Below are positions 39,536 to 51,345 of a DNA stretch of 64,000 nt, one piece after another (the stretch's first letter is position 1; each line of letters begins with the position of its first letter). Position numbers and translations under genes: made by a program. The notes below the pieces were generated by a model that saw only the letters and a program-made list of their open reading frames with translations, had not been told where the DNA came from and did no database searches. This DNA is from Xiphydria camelus. Lineage: Eukaryota; Arthropoda; Insecta; Hymenoptera; Xiphydriidae. The stretch is taken from positions 10,734,995 to 10,798,994 of the forward strand of contig OY783191.1 in assembly GCA_963678675.1 (NCBI GenBank), given 5' to 3'.

Positions 39536-39754
39536 TCAATTCTTCTTGACTTTGACACTAGTCTTCATCAAGTAATGCCTCGAATTCTGCATCTCCGAAA
39601 ACCTTCTCTCTTCCACCGCTCTATGCCGGTCTTCGACATGAAAATCATCATTCTTGAAGCGTTGAAACCACCCACGACACATTCTTTCACTAATAGCGGC
39701 CTCACCATAAGCATTTGAGAGCATTCGATGAGCTTCAGCCCCAGATTTTTTCAT
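39536..39754 (-). pseudogene. Mariner transposase N-terminal fragment
   Basis: The frame shows KKSGAEAHRMLSNAYGEAAI, then CRGWFQRFKNDDFHVEDRHR, the first helix-turn-helix (HTH_48-like) region of mariner transposases. No catalytic domain follows. Confidence 0.8.
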
Positions 39755-40329
39755 TATCGAAGCAAAAAATTAAAACCTCTCGTAAATAACGAGAATTTGG
39801 CTCTTAAACTGACATTCTCAATCGAGAATAACTTTATGATGCAAACATAAATTGACTAATGTTTCTGTGGGGTTATGTTGACAGATGTCCAAGTTTATTG
39901 CATGACGCCTATGATCTATTTATTTCGACCACTACTTACCGCTAAAACCATCTATAGGAAAACGGCGGAAGCAAAATTGTACACCTAATATATATTTTTG
40001 AGAGATATAATATACGTAGCTGATACGTATATTTTACGTATATGAGGGATGTATTTTTAGAGGCACAACATACGTAGCTGTTACGTATACTTTATATATA
40101 TATATATATATATAAACGCTCTATAGATATTCCTTATCGTATGTTAATACCGTGCACTATACTGTACTTGGCGCAAGACTATATCAAATCACTCGATGCA
40201 GTAGAAGAGAGCCTCGATTTCTCCTAAAACACTCCTAAAGGCTGATGGCCGCTACGTGACGTCACAGAATAGTAAACAGCCACAAAGTGACATTGAGCTC
40301 ACGTGTAAAGATAGTGTATTCATTGCATT

Positions 40330-42260
40330 TACTCCAAAATCGTTCCCCGTCATCAGTGAAAAAACATATCACTGGTGTGTATTACCTCAGTGTACAAATA
40401 CACCTAAAAGTGCGCCATAGAAACTGTTTATCTCTGTCCCAGAGCAAATGATATGGAAAATTATATGCAGTATAAAATGATGGGAGTTTAACACTAGAAC
40501 TACCGAATGGTCGCGCTTTATAAGATGGTCGTTTTGGCGGGTGATTATCTCGTTATCCGTGAATTTTTCGTCCAAACACTGCTATAGAACTGTTTTGTAG
40601 ACCGAAATGTGCTCTACAAAAAAGTATTCTACCAATTTTGACAAAAACCTCACGGGTTACGAAATAATTGAGGTTGAATGGAACTCTGAATAAGACACCG
40701 GTCATATTGACCGGCTGCGGTAGTTCTAGTGTTAACGAATTATTATGAAGAACAATTGTGTTCCTTCCAAATTTTTCAGTGTCAGCCTGACCGTATTAAG
40801 CGCACTGCATCCACTTTAGTTAGAGTAGCTGCTGCCAAAAGGTAAAGATTCCAGTTAATTGAGGAGTTACACCAAATGATAGCAGATACTGACAATTTGA
40901 CTTCAGGTATGTAAAATTTTAATGTGGAATTTGGACGTATTTACCAAGTTTTAATTACTACTCTCACAGCTCTTTTTGTTTTAGAATTAATATTGCCCTC
41001 TACAACACCAGCTGAAATTGTTGAATCAAGCGAACTTGTGCCTAGTTGCAGTTCTTTTATTACAAGAACATTCGCACATCTTTTCGTAGAAATGATACAT
41101 ATACACATATTTTATATAGGGAAGTCTACCGGTTCTTCACCTATAAAAATTCCATCGCAAACCTCATCAACCTCTCCATTTATTCTCGTACCATTTATTG
41201 CACAACCAGCTAAAAGTAAAGCAGCTGATTCTGCGCGCAGAAACTTAAACTCAAAATGGTTCGATAAAGAAAGTTCCGATAGTGAATCCTCTTCATTAAT
41301 AACATCTTCCCAGACAAAAATAACTTCAGGCAGTAGTTTGCAAGATTATACTCAGAAAGTTGAGGATCAAGAAAAGGCCAATTTAAATTTACAATGTACT
41401 CTCTAAATTGTTAGAGAAAAACCTCGATTTTACATTGGTGTTCCGAAAGCTTCATATTTTTTAATAGACATTTTCAGGAAACATAGTTATATTTTAGAAG
41501 AACATATATTATATTGTGTCGGGTTTGAAAGAAATTCGACTGAACACAATGTTTACAAAGTTGGCAAATAATTTTGGGTCATAACGTGTTCGTATGCATG
41601 TAAATTATTTTCCAAACAAATTCCTGTAACTTCTCATTTTTTAAAACGTTTGATTAAGCCTATCGACCATATGGCAATTGAAAAAAGCTTGCCAGTTGCA
41701 TTTAGGTCAAATTATAGCAATGTTAGTTGCATTATTGATTGTCTGGAAATAGAAATTCAGAAACCTTCGAATCCACTCCGAATCCATCTATTGATTTCTT
41801 TATTACTAACATGATCCGAATTTAAACAAACAAGTACGATTAAATATCTTATATCTTGCACCCCAGATGGATTAATTAACTTTATTTCTCCGGGTTATGG
41901 TGGAAGAATAAGCGATGTTTTGTTGGTAGAATCTTGTAAGTTCTCGACACTCTCTTTACCCGAATGTAGTTCGATTCTAACTGATAGGGGATTTAAACAC
42001 ATTGAAAATCTAGTTTTATCTAAGGAATTTAGACTTGTACGACCACCAAGTGTAACCACTAGTAACAAATTATCAAAGCTAGAAGCACGTCAAACAAAAC
42101 GAATTGCTAATTTGTGAATACATGTAGAAAAAGTGATTCGGAGAGTACAAGAATTTTCAATGTTAAAAGCACATTCTACAGTAAATAAAAACCTTATTAC
42201 GAATGTAGACGATATTATAACAATATTATCTATGCACTGATTAACTTGGGAGGTCCAATA
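40330..42260 (+). pseudogene. THAP-domain plus DDE (DDE_4/Harbinger-like, ISL2EU-type) transposase remnant
   Basis: A THAP-like start (HWCVLPQCTNTPKSAP, about 40375-40425) is split from the rest by a MITE. A weak Ser/Thr-rich linker is open at 40924-41406. From about 41690 the frames show VSCIIDCLEIEIQKPSNP (catalytic Asp), TPDGLINFISPGYGGRISD (second catalytic Asp), ILTDRGFKHIENL and ARQTKRIANL/IHVEKVIRRVQEF. These are the core motifs of IS5/Harbinger-related DDE_4 transposases. Stops and frame changes make it a pseudogene. A YqaJ-like remnant downstream supports ISL2EU-type identity. Confidence 0.75.
40492..40731. mobile_element. piggyBac-type MITE
   Basis: TIRs CACTAGAACTACCG / CGGTAGTTCTAGTG, with TTAA at 40488-40491 and 40732-40735 as target duplication. 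It is 240 bp, non-coding, and inserted between the THAP and DDE parts of the transposase pseudogene. Confidence 0.9.
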
Positions 42261-42479
42261 ACACTTTGGTTATGTATTACGTGTTTCCCTTTTGTAAATA
42301 AATCATCAACAGCAAGATTTGTAGAAATTCTTTAATAACAAAGATAAAAACAGTACAGTTATTTTTTTAATTAGCATTTTTATACAGTGAAGGAGAAATA
42401 TTATTTAACCAAAAAATTTTAAGTACAGCGAATAAATATTAAGTATTCATAAAAATCAACCCAGAGAATATTTATATTT

Positions 42480-42668
42480 TTGTTAATTTCAAAATTTTGG
42501 TCTGCCACACAAAAACAACATTTTTAATTTGTATAGCAAACATTTGTAGCTGCATTTGCGCAATATACTTGTTCGTAGGAATACCATCTTCGATGTAGTT
42601 TGCAAATGTGGTTTCCTTGATAGGACACTTAACTTTCACAATAAAGTCCTTCGTTATATGGCATTTAT
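42480..42668 (-). pseudogene. YqaJ-like nuclease remnant
   Basis: Minus-strand reading of about 60 codons gives TKDFIVKVKCPIKETTFANY, then NKYIAQMQLQMFAI and VVFVWQTK. The pattern (V-K-C-P ... Q-x-Q-x-Q-M ... V-V-F-V-W) is that of YqaJ/lambda-exonuclease-type proteins. ISL2EU elements are known to pair a THAP transposase with a YqaJ nuclease, which fits the neighbour. Only this fragment remains. Confidence 0.6.
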
Positions 42669-43159
42669 AGGATACTCTTCAAAAGACAAATAACCCGCAG
42701 TCCTTAAATTTATTTTTTAATTCAACCTCCGCTGCATTCTTCCGTACGCTCTTCAAGCCCCTCCCTCTCTTCATATAGCAAGCGTATCAGGAAACCTCGC
42801 ACCTATGACAACTGCAGCTAGTGTGCCATCTACAGTTTTGCACTTACTAATTTAGTATAGTCCGGGAGCCAGCAACGGTTTTCGTTAAGTCATAGAGAAC
42901 AGGGCTAGAATTTTTATGATGAGCTCCTTGTAACGTGTGAACAAAGGAATGACTGGTCTGGCAGCGCTCCGAGGGTGGTTTTGGCAACAATATAATTTTC
43001 AAAATTAAAAGAAAAAATGGAAGTTACGTCATGTATAACAGGGCTCAAATTTTTATGAGGGCTTCGTTACAATGCATAAAGACGAGATAGTAAAGTCTGG
43101 CACTCTTCCGAGGGTGGAAAGTGGGTGACAGAAGGGGTTGAAGTAGCTCCACATAAAGT

Positions 43160-43275
43160 CGTCTCACTCGCACTCAAGTGCGCGCATAAGACTATCTCAC
43201 TCCCACTCAAGTGCGCGCACAATCTATCTCACTCGCACTCAAGTGCGCGCATAAGACTATCTCACTCGCAGTCAG
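43160..43275. repeat. Tandem array of about 36-39 bp units in the left arm
   Basis: CTCACTCGCACTCAAGTGCG followed by CGCATAAGACTAT is repeated three to four times. Fewer units remain in the mirrored right arm (about 44325-44370), so the array changed after the arms formed. Confidence 0.85.
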
Positions 43276-43605
43276 GGGCAAGGTTTTTCTGACCTGGCAG
43301 GGCGTTTCCACTAGAATTTCGGTCTGGCATCGATAATTTCACTTTTATGGAGTAAGAGCTACTCCAGACTGCCCCGTTTACACTAAAATAATCAGTCTTA
43401 GTTTTTGACATATTATTCGAAATACCTGCCAAAAGTGAAATTATTAATACCAAAGTACGAGGCTACGAGCTCATTATCAGTCTTAATTTACCGCACCAAA
43501 TCACCTCGCCATTATGACCGATGGCGAGATTGACTCTACATTAGCGAGACACTTAGACCGTTAGATACTGATCGGTAAGAATCGGTATTCAGAATAGTAT
43601 ATATG

Positions 43606-43822
43606 TACACCCGGGCTCACGGAATCTGTCGCTGGTGACTTTTTTTAAATGTTATTTTTAAACGTACTAACCAATGATTAATCAATCCTCGTGCTTTCAT
43701 TAACGAGAGTAGATGTCACCGTAGCTAATGAGGGCATGAGAATTAATTGTTCACTGGTTAGTACGTTTAAAAATAAGGTTTAAAAAAAGTCACCAGCGAC
43801 AGATTTCGTGAGCACGGGTGTA
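43606..43822. mobile_element. MITE nested in the foldback centre
   Basis: Inverted termini TACACCCGGGCTCACGGAAT and ATTTCGTGAGCACGGGTGTA, with arms including TCGCTGGTGAC / GTCACCAGCGA and AAACGTACTAACCA / TGGTTAGTACGTTT. Confidence 0.8.
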
Positions 43823-44806
43823 TGCATGTGAACGTGTATCCCATCGTCTACCCGAGGTTTCCGCAAATAGAAAAGAACCCAACACACACGCACAAAATTC
43901 ATTTCGACAATTAAATTCTAAATTTCTCAAATTAAAATCTGGACAAAAAATATTATTCTCAATAATAGCAATTCCTCTAGCAATGATTTTTAATCCGCAA
44001 AGACATTATTTCGATTTTTTATTTTGCATTTCGCGGTTCATATAAGACTGTCTTCTCACGCGCGTGCATAAGACTATTTCAGTCTCACTCAGGGGTAAAG
44101 TTTTTCTGCTCTGGCAGGGTGCTTCCACCGAAATTTCGGTCTGGTATTAATAATTTCACTTTTGGCAGGTATTTCGAATAATATGTCAAAAACTAAGACT
44201 GATTATTTTAGTGTAAACGGGGCAGTCTGGAGTAGCTCTTACTCCATAAAAGTGAAATTATCGATGCCAGACCGAAATTCTAGTGGAAACGCCCTGCCAG
44301 GTCAGAAAAACCTTGCCCCTGACTGCGAGTGAGATAGTCTTATGCGCGCACTTGAGTGCGAGTGAGACGACTTTATGTGGAGCTACTTCAACCCCTTCTG
44401 TCACCCACTTTCCACCCTCGGAAGAGTGCCAGACTTTACTATCTCGTCTTTATGCATTGTAACGAAGCCCTCATAAAAATTTGAGCCCTGTTATACATGA
44501 CGTAATTTCCTTTTTTTTTTTTAATTTTGAAAATTATATTGTTGCCAAAACCACCCTCGGAGCGCTGCCAGACCAGTCATTCCTTTGTTCACACGTTACA
44601 AGGAGCTCATCATAAAAATTCTAGCCCTGTTCTTTATGACGTAAGAAAAACGTTGCTGGCTCCCGGACTAGTAGGATTTGGAGGCTGTACATCTTCCATA
44701 CCTCAGTTCATACCATAGACCGCGTTTGTACTGAGCCCTTGTATAATTTGTTTCGTAATTGATTTACTTATAGGAACTCAATACATATAGGGTCGCGGTC
44801 AACAAA

Positions 44807-44985
44807 CCATATATAGGGCGATACCATCGACTCATAGTGAGAGCAGTTGAACAATAGACACTGTGAGACATATAGACTAACTATTGGTTCTTTCATTTAG
44901 AGTCAACCAATGGTTGGACTGTATGTTTCACAGTATCTTGCTAGAATGCTCTCACTATGAGTCGATGGTATCGCCTTATGTATAG
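44807..44985. mobile_element. Short MITE
   Basis: GGCGATACCATCGACTCATA followed by GTGAGAG is mirrored by CTCTCACTATGAGTCGATGG followed by TATCGCC. About 180 bp, non-coding. Confidence 0.8.
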
Positions 44986-46243
44986 TTCACTGACTGTAAC
45001 CTTGTATGTATGTATCTACGGGGTCCGGACTCAAATCTACAACATATGTAGCAGTCGTGCGAGTGCGAGAGAGAACATGTGATGAGTGCATAAGATCCTC
45101 TTTATCGCACAAACTCTAACTAGACTAGTCTAGAGAAATGCCTGTGAAAATTCGCTAGTGTTCAAACTCCGCTCAAGCATGATATGTGGTCTTCAAGTGA
45201 CGAAGGACTAATATTGTCTATTGCTGCTGTGTATTGCGTTGAAGAAACCATTAAAACGGAAAGCACTCTTTCATGCACTTCAGTGAACACTTTTGGAACA
45301 TCTTATGGATACACTTCGCATGCTATGCGAACAGACTTCTTGTCTACAATTTTAATAGATATTTTCTTCTAAGAAAAGTCGATAAAAGGCGAATAAAATT
45401 AATTATCGATTTTAACCAATTGAAAGTTATAAAAAATGTTCAATTATATATTAAATATCATAAATAGTTTTGTTCTGATAATATCTTGTTTTCTTCATAC
45501 GATAAATAAATATTAATATTAAATTATAGATGGATTAAGCAACATACCGATAATTCTAGAATACAAATTACGAATTTCTATGAATTAATATTTCATTTCT
45601 AATATATTAGTCTATTATGGTATCTACTAATTCTAAAACGATATAACAAAATATTAATAATAAGCGAATTAATGAACTGACAAATTTTTATTTAAACTAC
45701 AGGTTACTTGGGGTATGGAATAAAATCATTACAAATTTCAACAGCACTGGGTAGCTCCGTGATTGAGTTTCCGTCTCCTACGTAGAGCACCCGGGTTCAA
45801 AACCCCAAGAACCTAACTATGATACAAGAAACCATAATATATCGTTTCTGATTCTTTTTTTAATGCATCAGCAATATATCACTAGCAAATGATATACATA
45901 TGTTACCCCAAAACGTTCTTTTAATCACATGAGACACTCTGAGAACATACTATGACACGTCCAGTTATGCACGCTTCCAAGTACATTATGCTAACACTTC
46001 CATAAAGAACATACTTCATGAACACTATGCGAACATTAGGTTCACACCTTACACTTTACACTTCCTGTTTCAATCTACGTTTCCTGAGTGAAAAATGCAC
46101 ATTCCATTAACGCTCGGCAAACGCTTCCCGAACGCTTTGATTTGAAACCTTCCAGCACACTCACAAGGAGAGTATTCGAGGTGTACCTCACCGATTTTCT
46201 TCATTCTGCGATATGTTATAGTATATCAAAAAACATTTAAACA
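44986..46243. other. No recognised gene; one end of a dispersed inverted repeat
   Basis: AT-rich. The part about 46155-46235 (ACTCACAAGGAGAGTATTCG, AGGTGTACCTCACCGATTTT) recurs inverted at about 54095-54180 and more weakly near 53690. Confidence 0.5.
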
Positions 46244-46485
46244 AATGTCGTATTTTCATAGCTGGCCACTTTTTAAAAATCTGAAAAAAGCAAGCATATA
46301 TTTCGATATCCTCTCTTTCACGACAAATGAAAAAAAAAACGACACTTTAAAATTGACAACACAAAAATTAATTGAAGTCCTTATTTTTGTTTGTTTGTCG
46401 TGAAAGAGAGGATATCGAAGTATATGCTGGCTTCTTTTCAGATTTTTAAAAAGTGGCCAGCTATGAAAAGACGACATTTATTTAA
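46244..46485. mobile_element. Palindromic MITE
   Basis: TGTCGTATTTTCATAGCTGG mirrors CCAGCTATGAAAAGACGACA, and the arms contain GATATCCTCTCTTTCACGAC and its exact complement. Confidence 0.85.
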
Positions 46486-47056
46486 ATGAAGTGCAAATAA
46501 AATTATGAAAAAAAATTTTTTTGATCGATGCAATTTTTCTCTGGTTTTTCAACTCTTTCATTTTTAGTACCTACCCAAAAGATTATTCTCAGCCGACCAC
46601 CGGTTTGACAGTTATAATTTAATGAATAAAAAGCAGCGTTCTTCTTCAAGTGGTTGTAAAATCAACAATTTTCAAAATTTTGAAAAATCCTTCGAGAAAC
46701 GCTTGAATATCGACAGAGACTACAGTATATCCAAATTTGAGCAAAATCCGAAATGTTACTCCAAAAAGTGTCCGATTTGGTATGGAATGACCCTAAGGGG
46801 CCGTCCATAACGGCGCACCGCACCTCGCACCGCACCTCGCACCGCACATCGCACCGCACATAGCCTCGCCCATAGCATGGAGCAGTGCTCATAGTGACGC
46901 CTCGCATCTAGCCTAGCCTTTCAGTCATACTAAAGTCATTCTAACAGGAACTATAATCCACTTGTCTCTACCAAATTACAGAATCATCGTTCGGTTTAGA
47001 GTAAGTGACAGCAAAGGTACATAGGTGTGTGTGTGTGTGTGTGTGTGTGCCGAGTG
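46486..47056. other. No recognised gene; simple repeats
   Basis: A CGCACCGCACCTCGCACCGC tandem tract lies at about 46810-46865, related to the GC-rich repeats at 49.6-50.0 kb in opposite orientation. A (GT)n run lies at about 47023-47049. Confidence 0.6.
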
Positions 47057-47470
47057 TTCTCAAACTTCTGACCCAGAGGGCGGGGGGGGGGGGGGGGGGA
47101 AACCCTATGTTCATTAAAAAATTACGGACACAATGCAATTGATTTTATTGAAATCCGTTAAGAACTTGCGGCGAAATTAATTATTAAAAAGTAATTAATA
47201 TTTTGAATTTATTCGGCATTGATGACGTCATATCAAGGCTCATGAGGATAATGTTTATAATAACGATAGCAAATGCGATTATCTTAATTGATATATTGAT
47301 TAATTGCTATATGACATCATCAATTCCGAATAAATTCAAAACATTTATAACTGTTTAATAATTAATTTCTCCGTAAATTCTTAACGGATTTCAATAAAAT
47401 CAATTGCATTATGTCCGTAATTTTTTAATGAATATAGGGTTTTTCTCTCTGGGTCAGAGGTTTAAAAACA
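47057..47470. mobile_element. Foldback element with a poly-G tract
   Basis: CTTCTGACCCAGAG and CTCTGGGTCAGAGG are inverted, as are GGACACAATGCAATTGATTT and AAATCAATTGCATTATGTCC. An 18-19 base G run lies near the left end (about 47081-47099). Confidence 0.8.
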
Positions 47471-47897
47471 TCTTGTATATATTGAACTGTATTAAGCCAT
47501 TGACCTTGAAATTTTTTAATCCTTTTTCTTTAATTTTTTAACCTTCCAGCGGAAGATGAGATTTCACCTCCGTGAACTGTCTCATTCAGAAGTCAACGCT
47601 GTTACATGTAATCATAGCAAACTAAAAACAAATTATCAATTTTAGGGATATTTATGAAGTAAATAGAATAATGTTTAATTGCAATCACTGAAATGAATGA
47701 CCTACTATCGAAATAAGCAAAAACTACTCGATATCAGGCACTTATGTGAAGGAGCAGCGAAAGTACAATTTATTACCCGACTACCGGGAGAGGTTCCATC
47801 ATTTAACAACCGAAAAAAAATAAAAACGGCGGGTCCAACGGGCGTGGTGTAAATAGAATACCCAGTCTAGCGACAGCGACACGCGTCGGGGTACCTC

Positions 47898-48058
47898 GAG
47901 TCGCAAGCGAAGAGCCACTCGACCGCGCGTGCTCAAATTTCAGGAGCCTCGCGGGAGGGCACGGAAACCCTCTGCCTTTCGCTCTCCTCGGACAAAGTGC
48001 AGACCCGCAATAAATTCAACTATTGCGGTGCACATGCATTTGTCCGGGGACGGCACCA
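47898..48058. repeat. 160-bp dispersed repeat, copy 1
   Basis: Shares over 90% identity by eye with 50782-50939 in the same orientation. It contains a hairpin: CGGACAAAGTGCA and TGCATTTGTCCG, with CGCAATA/TATTGCG inside. Confidence 0.85.
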
Positions 48059-48062
48059 ATCG

Positions 48063-48990
48063 GACGAAAAAACATTACCTGAATTTTTTCAGATTATTTC
48101 ACGCGCCGTTAATGGTATAAATCGATTTGAAAAATAAATTTTAACTTTAAAGTTTCAAGTAGGTACCTATACATGCAAATTTTTTTTTCTCAATTTTTCA
48201 AAGAAAATATATAAAAATTTTTAAGTGACATTAAAAGGCATTTTCTTACAAGAAAGTGAAAAAAACACCAGAAAATATTTATTTCGACAGTCGATTTTTC
48301 TTAAAAAAATTCAGTACATTTGAAATCAATAAAAACTGTGTAGAAAAAAATGTGGTAGTGGAAGGGCCATTTCTTCATGAAGAAAAAAATACTTCTTAAG
48401 TTTTTTGTCTTAAAAAATTTTTTTTTCATCAGAAAATGTTTTTTATCCTTCTATGCATCTATGCATAGAAACAAAGAACATTTTCGGATTTTTGAAAAAA
48501 TGTTTAAGAGAAAAAACAAAAGAATTCGTTTAAAAATCAGAAAATTTTCTTTATCCGTCTATGCATAGATGCATAGAAGGATACATAACAGTCCGATTAA
48601 AAAAAATATTTTTAAGAGAAAAAACTTAAAGAATTTTTTTCTTCATGAAGAAATGACCCTCCCACTACCAAATTTTTTTCTGCAGTTTTTATTGATTTCA
48701 AATGTACTGAATTTTTTAAGAAAAATCGAGACTGTCGCATTGGCGATATAAATATTTTCTAGTGTTTTTTTCACTTTTTTGTAAGAAAATGCCTTTTAAT
48801 GTCACTTAAAATTTTTTGTATATTTTTTTTTGAAAAATTGAGAAAAAACAAAAATTGTCATGTATACAAAGTTGTTTATGAGATTAATAGTATACTTGAA
48901 ACTTTAAAGTTAAAATTTATTTTAAAATTGATGTATACCATTAACGGCGCCTGAAAAAAATCTAAAAAAAATTAGGTAATGCTTTTTCAT
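48063..48990. mobile_element. About 0.93-kb AT-rich foldback
   Basis: AAAACATTACCTGA...CGCCGTTAATGGTAT mirrors ATACCATTAACGGCG...AGGTAATGCTTTTT. The arms are alignable to a centre near 48530 (CTATGCATCTATGCATAG). Confidence 0.8.
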
Positions 48991-49614
48991 CAAGTATAAC
49001 TATGTAAATAAAAATCAGATTTTTTTGAGACCCTCATGAAAAAGGTGGCTGTCTTGACAGAGAATGCCCCACACACATATGGTAATTTAGATTAGAAGAG
49101 TAGCAGAGTGCCTGTGCAATCTGGGATCAAAGAAGGAGAAAAAAAGTGGAAGACCATCAAATGACACTCAACAATTAATTGATGAAAAAATAAAAAGAGG
49201 GCCAGCAGCTCGTATCCCTCCAATGAATATTAGAAACGACGAAGCAAGTCATTGGATAAAATACTCGTACGATTCCTCAAGACAAAGGTGCAAGTTTCCT
49301 ACTTGTGCAAAGGGTTTACCCATTTCAAATGTGACAAATGTGGAGTGTTTTCGTGCCTCACAAAAGGCAAAAATTGTTTTAGATTAGGTATTTCATTCTC
49401 AGTTTGTTCTGTAATGTTGCAAATATGCAACATAATTAGTTTTGTTAACAGTTGCATGCTGTAGTTAATATGCGGTAATTTGTTTTTTGTTTCAATAGGC
49501 GTTAAAATTTAATAAACATTTTTAATAATATTTTTCACTAATCAGATATATAATCGAATACGAAAAATAATGTTTTCATTTATTTAAAAAAAATCATGCA
49601 ATGATACGACGGAG
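48991..49614. other. No recognised feature
   Basis: AT-rich spacer. Short frames with a few Cys residues (49252-49464) have no recognisable family. Confidence 0.5.
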
Positions 49615-49975
49615 CACTGGGAGATGTGCGATGCTCGAGGCTCGAAGAAATACCAAGCTCTATTTCTTGCGCGAGGGCGATGGTACCATGCCATGTGCGA
49701 GGCGAAGGGCCGTGCGCCGTTATGGACGGGCCCATCTCTTTCCACGCGCCTATTTACCTCGCCTGTACCAGGCTAAGGGCGGTGCGAGGTGCGGTGCGCC
49801 GTTGTGGACGCTCTATTCCTTGTGCGAGGGCGAAATGTGCGAGGCGAAGGGCCGTGCGCCGTTATGGACGGGCCCATCTCTTTCCACGCGCCTATTTACC
49901 TCGCCTGTACCAGGCTAAGTGCGGTGCGAGGGTCGGTGCGAGGTGCGGTGCGCCGTTATGGACGCCCACTCAGGG
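49615..49975. repeat. GC-rich direct repeats, about 142-bp period
   Basis: GTGCGAGGCGAAGGGCCGTG followed by CGCCGTTATGGACGGGCCCA and CTCTTTCCACGCGCCTATTT occurs at about 49695 and 49837. Interspersed GGTGCGAGGTGCGGTGCG units recur. The three overlapping open frames here are a by-product of the repeat. Confidence 0.85.
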
Positions 49976-50781
49976 CCGCCACGCACACGCATGCAAGTTG
50001 GTCGTTTTGCTTGTACAGTTTTAAGTCGTAATACAAGACGGAGTGTGCGTGGTATTAAGTCGTCCGTCTTATTCGTTGCGTACCGTCAATTGCTTGGCAT
50101 GAACGAAATCAACTGAGGTTTGATTTTTCGTGCGTGTTCCGTCTTGCTTGCGACGAAGATGGTGAGTCTGGGCGTGCGGTAGATTTGCATGAAGTCTTAT
50201 ACATAGTACAAAATGTCTAATTTACAATTATTGTCGCGTGGATTTTCTTTTAATACGTGGTGTTATAATTTTAAATAATTCATTGCAGGTTTCTTGATCC
50301 ATGCATAAATAATTAAACCAGTCTTGAGGTTCTAGCTTAAGTTCTTGTAACAAATTAATATGTGTGAACTCCTTTCTCAATAGCAACCATTTCTTTGACC
50401 ATTTCTTCTTGATCTTCTGCTTTCTCCTCTTTTAATATTTAACATCAATAGAACAAATAAATAATGCTTCATTATGTATGTTACAGAAGGGGATTATTAT
50501 TGTGAACTCATTCCGTATATAACTTTGCAAAAATATATTTCAATTTTTTTAAAACTAATCTAAAGTATTGAAAACGTCATGTCTTCTGGCTATCACCACT
50601 GAAGCCACATGAAATGTTATAATGATAAAAAGTCATATTTATGAAAATGTAGCCTAACTTTTATTTCATTTATTTAGTATTGTTATTGTGTTTTGTATTT
50701 TTCATCAATAAAATTAAGAAAACGTCATTCCTCTCGTCATTCCTCTGAATGCATTTTTTAAAGAAATTTTAAAGAAAGAAA
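49976..50781. other. No recognised gene; inverted copy of the 51.2-kb repeat at its start
   Basis: Positions 49976-50045 (GTTGGTCGTTTTGCTTGTAC, AGTTTTAAGTCGTAATACAA) are the reverse complement of part of 51195-51345. The rest is AT-rich, nothing seen. Confidence 0.6.
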
Positions 50782-50939
50782 GAGTCGCAAGCGAAGAACC
50801 CCTCGACCGCGTGCTCAAATTTCAGGAGCTTCGCAGAAGGGTACGGAAACCCTCTGCCTTTCGCTCTCCTCGGACAAAGTGCAGACCCGCAATAAATTAA
50901 ACTATTGCGGTGCACATGCACTTGTCCGGGGATGGCACC
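50782..50939. repeat. 160-bp dispersed repeat, copy 2
   Basis: Second copy of the repeat at 47898-48058, same orientation, with the same hairpin around GCAATAAATT...TATTGCGG. Confidence 0.85.
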
Positions 50940-51189
50940 GAATCTGCGTACTCTCCCGGCGCCTCATGCTCCAGCTCGGTGGTTTCGAAGAATTTCTTTC
51001 TCCCACCACATACATAGAAAAAAACCAGTCCTTATTTTGGCAAAGCATACCCCGCTAGCCGCTTTTCAAATTAGTTGGTGTTGACAGTAATTCTCCGCGT
51101 CTCCGTCTCACTCAACAGCGGCAGCAGCAATTGCTAATTTATGACGATCGGCCATGTTTCGTTTTAACACTAATGAATATCTCTGGGCT

Positions 51190-51345
51190 GCTCTGCGTCC
51201 CGTCTTGCACTGAAAACTGTACAAGTAAAACGACGAACCAGCATGTGTGTCTGTGGCCGCCCCTAGTGTTCCGTCTTGCATTACGACTTAAAACTGTACA
51301 AGCAAAACGACCAACTAGCATGCGTATGCGTGGCGGCCTTAAGAG
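51190..51345. repeat. Tandem duplication of an approximately 80-90 bp unit
   Basis: CCGTCTTGCA...AAAACTGTACAAG...AAAACGACGAACCAGCATG recurs directly as CCGTCTTGCATTACGACTTA...CAAAACGACCAACTAGCATG. An inverted relative lies at 49976-50045. Confidence 0.8.

Larger units (their letters stand above)
39061..39993. mobile_element. Composite mariner element with three copies of one terminus
   Basis: TAGGTGTATAACTTTGCTTC (from 39061) is repeated as TAGGTGTACAACTTTGCTTC near 39425 and inverted at the right end (GAAGCAAAATTGTACACCTA). The sequences next to the two outer termini also mirror each other for about 100 bp. A palindromic MITE and a transposase fragment lie inside. This looks like one mariner copy nested in or fused to another. 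Confidence 0.65.
42858..44670. mobile_element. 1.8-kb foldback element
   Basis: Termini TAGTCCGGGAGCCAGCAACG and CGTTGCTGGCTCCCGGACTA are exact inverted copies. The arms remain alignable for about 600 bp each (including AGCTCCACATAAAGTCGTCT and its mirror). The centre holds a nested MITE and unrelated sequence. No transposase. Confidence 0.9.

Noticed and set aside
43160..43275. CRISPR-like look of repeated 36-39 bp units
   Set aside because: The units are contiguous with no unique spacers, the DNA is eukaryotic and they lie in a foldback arm.
49601..50116. Several Arg/Cys-rich open frames
   Set aside because: All lie in a direct repeat and show the same motif in every frame, as expected for a GC-rich tandem repeat.
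47898..50939. Direct repeats considered as LTRs of a 3-kb retroelement
   Set aside because: No TG...CA ends, primer-binding site or gag/pol remnant between them; the interval is foldback and repeat DNA.
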